Positions 9,206 to 19,013 of a stretch of 64,000 nt of DNA are shown one piece after another. The stretch is from UBA1181 sp963648205 (GTDB lineage Bacteria; Bacteroidota; Bacteroidia; Bacteroidales; Paludibacteraceae), in contig CAVJCT010000068.1 of assembly GCA_963648205.1 (NCBI GenBank), forward strand, positions 11,072 through 75,071, written 5' to 3'. Each line of letters begins with the position of its first letter. Position 1 is the first letter of the stretch. A model generated the notes under the pieces. That model saw only the letters and a list, made by a program, of their open reading frames with translations. It was not told where the DNA came from and did not search any database. The position numbers and the translations under genes were made by a program.

Positions 9206-11476
9206 TCTATTTCCCACTTCATCGACGATAGACAAAATGTGTGCGCCAGCGTCGGGAGCGATGGTAAACTGGTGATTGCCATTGGTTTCTCCTAAATATT
9301 GATCGTCTAAATGCCAATAGAGTGTCGAGTTGGAACGACGACAAACCGCCTTACACACCACCTGCTGCTTCTCCCCTTCAAATCCTCGGGGTATCAAAAT
9401 CGTGGCGTTATGCTCGGGATAGATAAAATCAATTTGGTCGACTGTCGTACCCACGCAATCTTCGCGATAGGCAGGCAAGGTTCGATAATCGGCATGGCAA
9501 CTCTTGTAATAATACTCTTGCGCTGCCGGCAACACAAACCACGATTTCGTTACCATCTCTGATGGAGAGGCACACGACGAGTTGACTTGCCACTGCTCAT
9601 CTTTCGACAGGTGAACCCACTGACAATAAGAGCATTGCAACGTCTTCTTTGAGGCTTTCGGCAAGTAGACCATATCCGTTTCCGCACATATATCCGAAGC
9701 CAAACAACCACTCCGACGGCACACCTTCATCTGTTCCATCTCATCATACGGCGCAGTGTACCACACCTCATCATCCAACATCGAAAAGACATCAAACATC
9801 ACCGGCGATGCAAATCCTACTCCTGTCATTCCAGCACGTCCCTCGCCCGTAGCATTGCCAACCCACACACCAACAACATACTTCGACGAGACTCCAACCG
9901 ACCAAGCATCTCGGTTTCCCCAACTCGTACCCGTCTTCCAAGCAATGTTCTTCATCGACCGAAACTGCATCCACTCGGCTTCCTCCTCAGGTCGATTCAA
10001 CTTCGACATGGCTTGAAAGGCAAACCACGTTGCAGATCTCGAAATACGCTCCTTTTGAGCCTCTTTGCCTCTTGCCTTACCCACTTTCAGACGATATGCC
10101 AACTTGCGATACATTCGACAAAGATCCCACAGTTTGACCTCTGCACCACCTAAAATCAACGATGCTCCGTAATGGTTTTCATTATGATGTAAAGTAGTCA
10201 TTCCCAACCATTTCAGATCCTCCATAAAACGACCCGTGGTATGTTCCGAAAGCATTCTGACAAGCGGAACATTGAGCGACTGAATAATCGCCTCATCAGC
10301 ATGAACTGCTCCGCTATAGGTATGACTGAAATTGATCGGGGTAAAACCATTCAGCGACAATGGCGTGTCTGAAATCAGTCGTCTTGGCGTCAATTCACCA
10401 CAGCTCATCATCGCAGCATATAGAAAAGGCTTCAGCGTGCTACCCGGACTACGTTCTGCTTGAACCACATCCACTTGAGATGCCTCCAGTTCACGATTGG
10501 TTGTATTTCCAACATAAACGATTGGTTCACCAGTCTTAATATCAAGCACCAAAACCGCAATATTGTCAATTTGATTAGAAATATGATAGCGAATAGCATA
10601 GCTGTTAGACATATATTGTACCATTCGTTGCAATCTTGTGTCGATGGAGGTGTGAATCACACTACCTTTCTTCTCTTTAGACAAGAAATCAATATAATGA
10701 GGAGCGTTGTTAGGCAATGGGTATGGACTCTCTGGCAATTCTTCAGCGCAAGAGAGGTCGTATTCGTCTTGAGATAAAACACCTCGCTGATACAAAATTT
10801 TCAGAAGGGTGTCTCTTTTCTTTTTGAGTCGCTCACGGTTTCTTGAGAGGTGAATCAAGGCTGGCGAATTAGGCAAAACTGCCAACGTACAAAGTTCAGC
10901 CCACGACAACTTGTCCACTCCACGGTTGAAATACCGCCATGAAGCAGCCTCCAATCCCACGATATTGCCACCGAATGGAGCATTGGCAACATACATCTTC
11001 AGAATTTCATCTTTAGAATGTGTCAGTTCAATATCCACAGCCCAAAGTGCCTCGATAATCTTGTTTTTGAGTGTTCTCGGCTGATTTCCACGAGCCATTC
11101 GAGCCAACTGCATTGTCAGCGTACTACCGCCTTCTCGCCTACCACCTTGCAAATTTCGCTTTAATGCTCGTCCGACTGCCACCAGATCAATACCCAAATG
11201 GTATCTGAAACGACGGTCTTCGTAATTCACCAAGCAAGTGGCAAATCGACTATCCACAGTGTCTGCTGAAGGGAAACGCCACTGCTCGTCCGCTGCTATT
11301 CTGGCACAAAGCAGTTCTCCCCGATTGTCATACATCACCGTTGACGTCGGTTGGTTGAACAACTGGCGAGGCATCACAATCCAGTGAAATAATAGCATAA
11401 ATAGAGCCAATGTCAGGAAGAGACTTCCTAACACAGCAATAACTTTGTGTTGTTGAAGAAATGATGAGAAACGCAT
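9179..11476 (-). CDS. pbpC: Penicillin-binding protein 1C
   Basis: A bifunctional cell-wall enzyme: glycosyltransferase plus transpeptidase, anchored by an N-terminal membrane helix (roughly residues 11-33 of the ATG form). The GT51 domain shows EDRRFRYHLGID and GGSTLTMQLARM; the transpeptidase domain has SPGSTLKPF (SxxK), and KTGTSWGNRDAW as the KTG box. A C-terminal beta-rich PBP1C-type domain follows. I chose ATG at 11476 (765 residues) over the longer TTG reading from 11515, because the ATG start removes a 26-bp overlap with the gene upstream and still keeps the whole membrane anchor. Confidence 0.93.
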   Translation of the reverse strand: MRFSSFLQQHKVIAVLGSLFLTLALFMLLFHWIVMPRQLFNQPTSTVMYDNRGELLCARIAADEQWRFPSADTVDSRFATCLVNYEDRRFRYHLGIDLVAVGRALKRNLQGGRREGGSTLTMQLARMARGNQPRTLKNKIIEALWAVDIELTHSKDEILKMYVANAPFGGNIVGLEAASWRYFNRGVDKLSWAELCTLAVLPNSPALIHLSRNRERLKKKRDTLLKILYQRGVLSQDEYDLSCAEELPESPYPLPNNAPHYIDFLSKEKKGSVIHTSIDTRLQRMVQYMSNSYAIRYHISNQIDNIAVLVLDIKTGEPIVYVGNTTNRELEASQVDVVQAERSPGSTLKPFLYAAMMSCGELTPRRLISDTPLSLNGFTPINFSHTYSGAVHADEAIIQSLNVPLVRMLSEHTTGRFMEDLKWLGMTTLHHNENHYGASLILGGAEVKLWDLCRMYRKLAYRLKVGKARGKEAQKERISRSATWFAFQAMSKLNRPEEEAEWMQFRSMKNIAWKTGTSWGNRDAWSVGVSSKYVVGVWVGNATGEGRAGMTGVGFASPVMFDVFSMLDDEVWYTAPYDEMEQMKVCRRSGCLASDICAETDMVYLPKASKKTLQCSYCQWVHLSKDEQWQVNSSCASPSEMVTKSWFVLPAAQEYYYKSCHADYRTLPAYREDCVGTTVDQIDFIYPEHNATILIPRGFEGEKQQVVCKAVCRRSNSTLYWHLDDQYLGETNGNHQFTIAPDAGAHILSIVDEVGNRKAIRIFVR

Positions 11477-11489
11477 TGTAGGAAACCAA

Positions 11490-12563
11490 CTATTGATACT
11501 GCTCAACAAAGTCAATATAAATTTTTCTTTGCAAAGTAGGCATATACTGAGCCTTTAAAAGCCAATAAGAGGCGAAAATAGGCAATACATTAAATTCCGT
11601 TGCTAACGCATTGGCCGTCATTGTTTTACCTTCTTTTTTTCTTTTAAAAATAGTTTTTCGCAAATCATCCCCATGGAACAAATACTCATTTGCATATTTG
11701 TTTGCTCGCCTCTCACTTTGGCTTAGAACGTCATCCTTTTCATTTAGTTTGCCTTCGTAAACTTCACCTCCTTCATCATTGAAAGCATGTCCAAATTCAT
11801 GAAATAAAGTGAACCAACATGTCGCTAAATCTCTATATCTATCTGAAATCTGAATGAAAGGATTTCCGTTTCTCCACCGTATCGCTCCGTAGACAGTATT
11901 TGGCAATGAAGGAACAAGAACTAATCCAACACCAAATTTTGACAATTCATCTGGTAGAGATTTAAAATAGGAAACATCTTCAATAGAATCTTCCCATACT
12001 TTTGAATCTATCCAATTCATCAATCCCAGTCTATCATAATTAGGCAAGGTCATCCGTTCAAAATCAATCTCCCCCCTTCTCAACCACGCACACAGATTGA
12101 TAGGATTTACTTTGATATTATTTTGTTTTCTAAATAATGCAGCACTATGTTCACACTGCTCAAATATTTCGTCTTCACTATCTACACCAAAAAAATCTAT
12201 TATGTCATCCAATTGGTCATACCCTTCTGTAAACTCACCTCGCAACATTGGCAAAACATTTTTCAACTTCTTATAGGCTCTCTTTGCCTTTTCATAACTC
12301 TTTTTGTATACTGGCTTTTCAGAAAGGTATCTTGATTGGAAATCAAATAAATAGGCATACAAGTCCTTATTACCCAATATATCAGCAGCCCTAATCAAAG
12401 TTTTATCTGATAATTTTTCTTTTGACTTTAAATTTTTAACGCCTAACTTTGTTTCATAATCAACAACATTATTGGCATCGAACATCTCTACCAATTCTGC
12501 GCCTATCGTGTTTCTTAAAGAAAGCGGATTGATCACCGAAATTTTTTCTGCTCTCTCTTTCAT
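11490..12563 (-). CDS. ImmA/IrrE family metallo-endopeptidase
   Basis: A 357-residue protein whose C-terminal half holds the zinc peptidase signature HEFGH (FTLFHEFGHAFND), followed by ERRANKYANEYLF, the Glu/Asn helix that supplies the third metal ligand in the ImmA/IrrE (COG2856) fold. The N-terminal half is helical and lacks a helix-turn-helix that I can recognise, unlike the many HTH-peptidase fusions. ImmA enzymes typically cleave or destabilise a cognate repressor. It overlaps the upstream gene by ATGA, so translation is coupled, and the pair looks like a toxin-antitoxin-style cassette. Confidence 0.85.
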   Translation of the reverse strand: MKERAEKISVINPLSLRNTIGAELVEMFDANNVVDYETKLGVKNLKSKEKLSDKTLIRAADILGNKDLYAYLFDFQSRYLSEKPVYKKSYEKAKRAYKKLKNVLPMLRGEFTEGYDQLDDIIDFFGVDSEDEIFEQCEHSAALFRKQNNIKVNPINLCAWLRRGEIDFERMTLPNYDRLGLMNWIDSKVWEDSIEDVSYFKSLPDELSKFGVGLVLVPSLPNTVYGAIRWRNGNPFIQISDRYRDLATCWFTLFHEFGHAFNDEGGEVYEGKLNEKDDVLSQSERRANKYANEYLFHGDDLRKTIFKRKKEGKTMTANALATEFNVLPIFASYWLLKAQYMPTLQRKIYIDFVEQYQ

Positions 12564-12970
12564 ACTTTTTCGTATTTATGGTTATTCACATCAAAGACAA
12601 ATATTGTCCCAACTTCACACAAACGCCTATTGTTATCTTTCAGATCGCCAACCAACAATCGACATTCATCCTCACATAGACCATTGAAGAACTTTCTATA
12701 ACTCAACGTAACTCTCACTTTCATCACCAGTTCTTCTGTGTCTTTATCGCCTTTCTTAATTTCAATTCTGTTGTCTGTCTGACCAAACATAGCATTATAG
12801 TCACCAACTGTTCTAAAGTTGATTAATCGTTCATGCAGTTTCTTGGCAGCTGACAACAACTCAGATCCAAAAATTCTACAGAAAGATTTTACCGCCTTTC
12901 TGTCTTCGGGATGCAAAACGTAATCGCTATAGCATTTTACGCTTTTACTTCCATCATACTTAATCTCCAT
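12560..12970 (-). CDS. Small partner protein of the ImmA gene, unknown
   Basis: A 136-residue soluble, Lys/Asp-rich protein; no family recognised. Its start is ATG and it has a TAACTTTG promoter element 13 bp upstream, so it is the first gene of a two-gene unit and overlaps the ImmA-type peptidase gene by four bases (ATGA). Position and size would suit a toxin of a toxin-antitoxin pair or a substrate of the peptidase, but no RelE/HigB catalytic residues can be assigned. The very short distance from promoter to start predicts a nearly leaderless mRNA. Confidence 0.7.
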   Translation of the reverse strand: MEIKYDGSKSVKCYSDYVLHPEDRKAVKSFCRIFGSELLSAAKKLHERLINFRTVGDYNAMFGQTDNRIEIKKGDKDTEELVMKVRVTLSYRKFFNGLCEDECRLLVGDLKDNNRRLCEVGTIFVFDVNNHKYEKV

Positions 12971-12982
12971 TTTTCAATCTTG

Positions 12983-12990
12983 CAAAGTTA
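12983..12990 (-). promoter_or_regulatory. Promoter -7 element of the ImmA cassette
   Basis: Reads TAACTTTG on the minus strand. With transcription starting about 6-8 nt downstream, the mRNA would begin only a few bases before the ATG at 12970. Confidence 0.5.
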
Positions 12991-13040
12991 TTATTTTTCT
13001 TCTATTTTACTTTAAAGGTTTTCCTCTAAGGAAATGCAAA

Positions 13041-16000
13041 CTATTCCTTAAATATCTCCACCGTACCCCTCTTCACCTTTCCACTTTTGAAGTGCAAAGT
13101 GTAGATGTAGACTCCGGCATCTGCGACTTTTCCTCGGTAAGTGCCATCCCAACCATCTTCTGAATGGGTTACCAATAAGCCATATCGATCATAAATGTAG
13201 AGTTCGTACCCCGGCATGAAGACATCGTTCTTTCCATTCTGGTTTTTCGGTGTGAAAGCATCTGGCACTTCAATCACCTCATCATCATCCAAAACAACCA
13301 AATGCAACACTACAACACTATCACAACTGTTGAACGCTGACGGATAATGTTTATTGAACGTATATTCTCCTCGTTCTTGTCCAGGAATGTCAAAATCCTC
13401 GCTATGATAAGGTGTGCGAGAAAAAACAGTGTCCACTAAATGGGTTTCTGGAGAATGTAACACATTGAGCGACAATGCAATAACGCTATCGCAACCGCTT
13501 TGTGCCTGCATAGTCAAGTAATAGGTCTGAACTCCCTCTTCTGTCGTTTTTATTTCAAATCCACCTTTCTGATAGGGTTCGTTTCGACAGATGGAATCAA
13601 CACACGAACGCTGATAAACGGAATCAACCTGCAATGACAATGTCTGGATGTAACGACACCCAGCATCGCTCTCCATCGTCTGCTCGTAGTAGTGCAAGCC
13701 CACCGTCTGATAGGCAACCACCTCAAAACCATGCTCAAAATAGGACTCATTTTGGCAGATTCGGGCTTTTATCGTATCTCTTCCCATCGGATCGACAATC
13801 AACTTCAACCGCACCAAACTATCACATCCATAACGATTTACGAAGGTCAACGAATCGTAATATACACCTGGCACATTCGTCCAAATATTGAATCCATATT
13901 TCTGATATGAACCGCCAGCGCAGGTATGGTCTTCAATCTCCGTAACTGCATGCTCTTCAGCCTTCGTCAGGTAAAGAGTAACTTTTTGACTACAAGCCCC
14001 ATTTTCAATGTATTTGGTATAAGTTCCACTCTCTGAAACCTCAAAAAACTCGTTTTTGTAAGTATCGCCTGCGCAGATTGTGTCATACAACTCAATATCT
14101 TCATTTTGTGCTACAATCACATCGTATGAGGCAGTCGCACTACAATTACCGCCATTGGTAGTGGCTGTAACCGTGTATTTCGTTGTTTGGTCAGGCCTAA
14201 CCTCTATCAGAGCCGTCGTGTCTAATGTATTCCACAAATACTGTATGGAAGAGTCCAACCCCTCTGCATGAGGCTTGCACACTGTGAAATTGGAGAATGG
14301 TCGCACTTTCAACACATAACCGTCTTTTGCCACCGCTGCCGTCTCACCATAAATCATACTGAACGCCCATGCCAACTCTGCCGATGCCTCCGTACTGCTC
14401 CAATAATCGCCATACGCCATCTCCGTTCCACCGTTTCTCACAATAGCAGAATCGATGATTGGTGTCAAGGCATACAAAATGCTCATCTGACCAACCGACG
14501 GCATATACCAACCTTTCTCCGCATCAAAAGCCCACGCTGCAAAATCGGTCGACTCAGGTATTTGTTTGCGCATCATCGCCGTGTTCTCCTCTCCATTCAG
14601 ATCTTTCTCACAAGCCAAAATCTCTGAAATTTTTGAGGATGTTCCATCGCCGTACGTCTGCTGTCCTTCGATTTTCTCTTCTTTGTCATACCAAAGATAG
14701 TTGCCATCACAATCATTCAAGGCAACCATCCAACCTGTTCTGCCATTCTTCAGAATCTCTACTGCAATTCCTTTCTCTCCATATTCATTCTCCACTAAAT
14801 CACCGACTTTCACTGTTGGGTGACTCAAATTGGAACGCAAAGGAACAGATTTCACCGCTCTTAAGAAATTTCGATAATAGGAACTTTTGCTGTTTCCCAT
14901 AATCTCACCAAGGTCAGTCAAGGCACAGAAATATTTGTCAGACAACTCTGTTGATGAGAAATAAGAGTAGGTATAATCATCTGGCGGAAAGGTCGTTCCA
15001 CCTAAAGCCTCCAAAACTGGATTCACCGTATTGAGTCTTGAGAAAAGCAACCACAACTCTCCCACCGCTGGCACATACCAACCGTTTTCATAGTCTACCG
15101 CCCACGCAATCGGATAATCATCAGAATTGCCTGCCGCACGCATTATCGCCGTGTTGCCATATCCATCCTGCTCTGCCAAAACCAAACGTATTTTGTTCTG
15201 ATTGGGCAACGCAGGAATATCATACCCCGAATTTCCCCAAGTCAGTTTGCGATTCGGATTGTCTGTCAAATCTGCCACCAACGCATATTGATAATCGGGA
15301 TCAACATAGAAAACGACACCCTCCGCCGTCTTTTTGCCATCTTTCTGAAAGGCACTCAACGACAAAAATCGTCCATCACTGCAATAGACATCGCCAGGAA
15401 CAATCGGCACCGAATCACAATCGTACAAGATGACACTGCTTCCATTCGCCTCTGCCACCAACGTCAACTGAGGCTTTCCACAGAAGAAGGAAGAACTATC
15501 ACTTGAGATAATGGAAACAGTAGGCTCTTCAACCACCGTCAACGCCAAAACGACCACACTATCACAACCTGCCGCCGTCTTTAACTCTTGCGTAAAAGTG
15601 TAATACCCAGTGGTTTGCAGTTTTCCTAAATTGAAATTATATCGGTCGTATATTGAATTGACACATGCCGTATCTTTAATAAATTGATGATAGGAAGGTC
15701 GTGGTTTCACATCCAAAGGAAGCGACTTTGACCCACAACCATTGATTCCTGTTAAAATCAATTTTTCAGCCGTTGTATCAGTAAATGACAAAACAATCTG
15801 TGGTGAGTTCTGACCTTTCTGCACTTTCACATTCTTTGGCAACGTCCACTCAAAGTTAGTCGCCGCATTATTGCTCTCTATATAATAGGTAGTGGCAACG
15901 TTCGTACAAGGGGTTTGATCGCCCACCAACGTTCCTTCAAAATGGAGTAAATCATTGACAGTCAGTCGTAAACAGACCAAACTATCCAAACAGAAATGGC

Positions 16001-17177
16001 TACCAATAGGTTTGGTTCGTGTAAATCTCAAAGTGTCATACAAAATGCCCACTGGGGGTTGCGGAATTGAAAAGCCCTTCTCATTGTAATCGTCGCCGAT
16101 ACAAATTGATGCTTCTACATCAAATATCTGCTGTATAACATACAATTGGAGTTCTACTTTTCCTTTTTTTGAACAAGTGGAAGGGTCGAAAATATCGTTA
16201 TAATAGGTGTTCCATCCCACATTATTCTGCGCTGGCAAGTCGAAATTATGCTTTTTATAGGTTTCTCCTTGACAAACGGTATCGACGATGAGGGTCTCCA
16301 AACTTTGCGCTTTATCCGTGATGAATGCGCTTTGGGTGAAGGTACAACCTGTTACGGAGGTTACTTCGCAATAGACTGACTTATCACCGTTTTCTACCGA
16401 AATGGTGGTCGTTCGTGTAGTGTCGCCATTGCTCCACAAGTAGGATGAAAAGCCTTCTGGAGCAGAGAGTGTAATGTCCGAACCGATACAATTGTCTGCC
16501 TCCAACTGATTAGGGGCGCAATGTGCCGTGAAATAGGCATAACCGAAATGCCCCATCAAAGCACAGTCGTAGGTGATGAACTGCACCTGCACCTCTTGAT
16601 TGGCGTATGGAGTCAAATCCAACCCCACTTTCGTCCAATCGCGCCATCGTCTTGCGGTATATCCGTCCGTATAGTCTTGAAAACCAGGTATTCCCTCTGC
16701 CGCCGACACATCATACTCGGCACAATCGGACACTAAATTTCCATCTTTATCGGTTACACGAACCACAAAACGGGGCTGGTCTGCTTTCTCATGACCAGGA
16801 TCTTCTAAAACGATTGCAAAATTTACAAACAAAAGTGTGTTTTCGGGATCTACGACAAAGTGGTAGACAATAGCTTCTGCCTCGCCTCCGATATTGTCAT
16901 TTCCCAACCGAATGGATTTCAGTTCGCCATCGGGTATCGTAGCCAACTGACCTCCTGTGTTTTCATCGAAAGAGACTTTCTCGTTCAATGTCTGACGGTC
17001 GTCTACTGCCCCCTCAGTTTGAAAGGGATCGTCAACCATTCCTGTGAAACTTTGAACGAACGACCCCGTGATGTCCATAAAATCGGGGCATCCCTGCTCT
17101 ACAGTATATGACAAGGCGCACAACGCAAAAAACGCTGCTACCATTGTCATTCCTATCTTCCGACCCACCTTTCGCAT
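13041..17177 (-). CDS. Large secreted protein with T9SS (type B) C-terminal sorting domain
   Basis: A 1378-residue protein exported by the Sec pathway and then by the type IX secretion system. Residues 1-25 form a signal peptide (ATG at 17177; the longer TTG reading adds only two residues). The last 75 residues (PDAFTPK..NGKND, then IYDRYG, GWDGTYRG, GVYIY) are the gliding-motility-type CTD that marks T9SS type B cargo. Between are about eight Cys/Tyr repeats (C-x4/5-Y...GF...CDS-V..L.L.V) near 295-400, 505-550 and 1035-1300, an Ig/PKD-like stretch, and two similar domains near 600-790 and 830-960 with AWAFD..GWYMPSVG, which resemble DUF1566/FGE-like modules. Likely surface-attached; ligand unknown. 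Confidence 0.9.
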   Translation of the reverse strand: MRKVGRKIGMTMVAAFFALCALSYTVEQGCPDFMDITGSFVQSFTGMVDDPFQTEGAVDDRQTLNEKVSFDENTGGQLATIPDGELKSIRLGNDNIGGEAEAIVYHFVVDPENTLLFVNFAIVLEDPGHEKADQPRFVVRVTDKDGNLVSDCAEYDVSAAEGIPGFQDYTDGYTARRWRDWTKVGLDLTPYANQEVQVQFITYDCALMGHFGYAYFTAHCAPNQLEADNCIGSDITLSAPEGFSSYLWSNGDTTRTTTISVENGDKSVYCEVTSVTGCTFTQSAFITDKAQSLETLIVDTVCQGETYKKHNFDLPAQNNVGWNTYYNDIFDPSTCSKKGKVELQLYVIQQIFDVEASICIGDDYNEKGFSIPQPPVGILYDTLRFTRTKPIGSHFCLDSLVCLRLTVNDLLHFEGTLVGDQTPCTNVATTYYIESNNAATNFEWTLPKNVKVQKGQNSPQIVLSFTDTTAEKLILTGINGCGSKSLPLDVKPRPSYHQFIKDTACVNSIYDRYNFNLGKLQTTGYYTFTQELKTAAGCDSVVVLALTVVEEPTVSIISSDSSSFFCGKPQLTLVAEANGSSVILYDCDSVPIVPGDVYCSDGRFLSLSAFQKDGKKTAEGVVFYVDPDYQYALVADLTDNPNRKLTWGNSGYDIPALPNQNKIRLVLAEQDGYGNTAIMRAAGNSDDYPIAWAVDYENGWYVPAVGELWLLFSRLNTVNPVLEALGGTTFPPDDYTYSYFSSTELSDKYFCALTDLGEIMGNSKSSYYRNFLRAVKSVPLRSNLSHPTVKVGDLVENEYGEKGIAVEILKNGRTGWMVALNDCDGNYLWYDKEEKIEGQQTYGDGTSSKISEILACEKDLNGEENTAMMRKQIPESTDFAAWAFDAEKGWYMPSVGQMSILYALTPIIDSAIVRNGGTEMAYGDYWSSTEASAELAWAFSMIYGETAAVAKDGYVLKVRPFSNFTVCKPHAEGLDSSIQYLWNTLDTTALIEVRPDQTTKYTVTATTNGGNCSATASYDVIVAQNEDIELYDTICAGDTYKNEFFEVSESGTYTKYIENGACSQKVTLYLTKAEEHAVTEIEDHTCAGGSYQKYGFNIWTNVPGVYYDSLTFVNRYGCDSLVRLKLIVDPMGRDTIKARICQNESYFEHGFEVVAYQTVGLHYYEQTMESDAGCRYIQTLSLQVDSVYQRSCVDSICRNEPYQKGGFEIKTTEEGVQTYYLTMQAQSGCDSVIALSLNVLHSPETHLVDTVFSRTPYHSEDFDIPGQERGEYTFNKHYPSAFNSCDSVVVLHLVVLDDDEVIEVPDAFTPKNQNGKNDVFMPGYELYIYDRYGLLVTHSEDGWDGTYRGKVADAGVYIYTLHFKSGKVKRGTVEIFKE

Positions 17178-17232
17178 TCTCAAAATTCCATTCAGGAACT
17201 GACAGAGAACTCGTTTTATCGTCTCCGTCTAA

Positions 17233-17427
17233 CTAATTTTTGTGTCGGTTTTGTCTCTTGCGCTTATACTCAGCCTTCATCTTCGCAGCTCCAGAACCAT
17301 GCGCTCCTTTCACATACGAAGTACGTTTGGCTTTCGTCTTCACACCCTTCTTTTCGTCTTTATTGACATACTCAGACGATTTTCTGAAAACCGTCCCATG
17401 CTCCAATATATGTTGAATATCATCCAT
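17233..17427 (-). CDS. Small basic protein, unknown
   Basis: A 64-residue, strongly basic protein: the N-terminal 20 residues are ordinary, the rest is Lys/Arg-rich and ends in KRKRQNRHKN. It could bind nucleic acid or the ribosome, but no family is recognised. The start ATG is 49 bp after the cca stop on the same strand, so it is likely co-transcribed with cca. The composition argues for a real gene, and the opposite-strand reading has no such character. Confidence 0.6.
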   Translation of the reverse strand: MDDIQHILEHGTVFRKSSEYVNKDEKKGVKTKAKRTSYVKGAHGSGAAKMKAEYKRKRQNRHKN

Positions 17428-17475
17428 ATCTACACTTAAAGTTTTAGTTTATGTAAAATATCGTAAAGTGCTATA

Positions 17476-18882
17476 TCACACATTCTTCTCTATTCCTAAT
17501 TTCTTAGCCTCCTGTATCATAAACTCATACGCAGGCTCATATTCGTTAGGAATAATTCCATCCAAAATGGCATCTTTGATTGCATTCTTTATCTTACCAA
17601 TCTCAGCGCATGGTGGCAGATTGAACACCTTCATAATCTCCTCACCCGACACTGGTGGTTGGAAATTGCGGATTCTGTCTTTCTCCTCAATCTCCTTCAT
17701 CTTCTGCTGCACCTTCGCATAATTCTCCTTATACTTGCGCACCCTCTCCTGATTCTTCGAGGTGATGTCCGCCTGGCAGAGAATCATCAAGGCATCAATA
17801 TCATCGCCCGCATCGAAAAGCAAACGTCGAATGGCAGAATCGGTTACTCCATCCTCCACCAACGCAATCGGACGCATGTGGAGCAGCACCATCTTGATGA
17901 CAAACTTCATCTTCTCGTTCATCGGCATCTTCATGCGTTTGAACAACTTCGACGTAATCTTCGCTCCTACATAATTATGATTGTAGAACGTCCACCCTAC
18001 TTTATCAACCCACTTTTTCGTGGCTGGTTTTCCCACATCATGAAGCAAGGCTGCCCAACGTAACCAAAGGTCGTCCGATTTCTCAGCGACACTATCAACC
18101 ACCTGCATAGTATGGGTGAAATTATTCTTATGTCCGACACCGTCTTTCTCTTCCGTGGCAGCCAAGGCGTGAATCTCTGGCAAAACCAACTCCATCAATC
18201 CACACTGCTCCATCAAGACAAGTCCTACGGATGGACGTTTAGACATCATAATCTTATTCAACTCCTCGTTGATACGCTCTTTCGTGATGATCGAAATACG
18301 CTCTTTCATCCTGCCCAACGCCTCGAACGTGTTCTGCTCGATAAAGAAAGACAACTGAGAGGCGAAACGCACGCAACGCATCATTCGCAATGGGTCGTCG
18401 CTAAAGGTTACGTCTGGATTCAATGGTGTGCGCAAAATCTTATTTTCCAAATCCTGCATACCGTTGAATGGGTCGACCAACTCGCCAAACCGCGCTTTGT
18501 TCAAGCATAAAGCCATCGCATTCACCGTGAAATCACGCCTGTTTTGGTCGTCTTCCAACGTTCCATTTTCAACAATAGGATTACGCGAATCTGCTCGGTA
18601 CGACTCTTTTCTGGCTCCGACAAACTCCACTTCTATATGTTTCAACTTCACTTGAGCCGTTCCAAAACTCTTGAAAACTGAGAGGGTGCTACCCTTCCAC
18701 GCTTTATGAAACGCCTCCGCTACGGCTATTCCCGAACCGACAACCACCACATCTATATCGTTAGATGGTCTCTCTAACAGAATATCACGCACAAAACCAC
18801 CAATCACATAACACTCAACGCCTTGCGAATCAGCCACTTCCGAAATCAGTCGGAAGACCTTGTTATCCAAGTATTTTTCCAC
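17476..18882 (-). CDS. cca: tRNA nucleotidyltransferase with HD domain
   Basis: A 468-residue class II CCA-adding enzyme or poly(A) polymerase homologue that builds or repairs the tRNA 3' CCA end. The GGFVRDILL motif (about 27-35) and DIDVV metal-binding Asp pair are followed by RRDFTVNAMA near 135, the DPLRMMRCVRFA head-neck motif and an HD phosphohydrolase domain with HDVGKP near 288. Neither tRNA gene in this window encodes CCA, so this activity is needed. The start is GTG at 18882. A TATTTTTG element lies 79 bp upstream. Confidence 0.93.
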   Translation of the reverse strand: MEKYLDNKVFRLISEVADSQGVECYVIGGFVRDILLERPSNDIDVVVVGSGIAVAEAFHKAWKGSTLSVFKSFGTAQVKLKHIEVEFVGARKESYRADSRNPIVENGTLEDDQNRRDFTVNAMALCLNKARFGELVDPFNGMQDLENKILRTPLNPDVTFSDDPLRMMRCVRFASQLSFFIEQNTFEALGRMKERISIITKERINEELNKIMMSKRPSVGLVLMEQCGLMELVLPEIHALAATEEKDGVGHKNNFTHTMQVVDSVAEKSDDLWLRWAALLHDVGKPATKKWVDKVGWTFYNHNYVGAKITSKLFKRMKMPMNEKMKFVIKMVLLHMRPIALVEDGVTDSAIRRLLFDAGDDIDALMILCQADITSKNQERVRKYKENYAKVQQKMKEIEEKDRIRNFQPPVSGEEIMKVFNLPPCAEIGKIKNAIKDAILDGIIPNEYEPAYEFMIQEAKKLGIEKNV

Positions 18883-18960
18883 CTTTCGATCTTCTTTTTC
18901 GTCTCTTTTTGTCTCTATTTATAAAACGTTTATTTTCTTACTTACAAACGCATTTACTTG

Positions 18961-18968
18961 CAAAAATA
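18961..18968 (-). promoter_or_regulatory. Promoter -7 element for cca
   Basis: Reads TATTTTTG (TAnnTTTG) on the minus strand, in the 131-bp divergent space between cca and the rRNA methyltransferase gene. No -33 element is convincing. Confidence 0.4.
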
Positions 18969-19013
18969 GCAAATTAGTACGAATTTTGCCGTGTTCAAAT
19001 TTATTGTTTTCGT

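Noticed and set aside
13634..15506. Several plus-strand ORFs over 70 codons inside the T9SS gene
   Set aside because: They are shadows of the long minus-strand gene, with His/Ser/Pro-rich composition and no domain.
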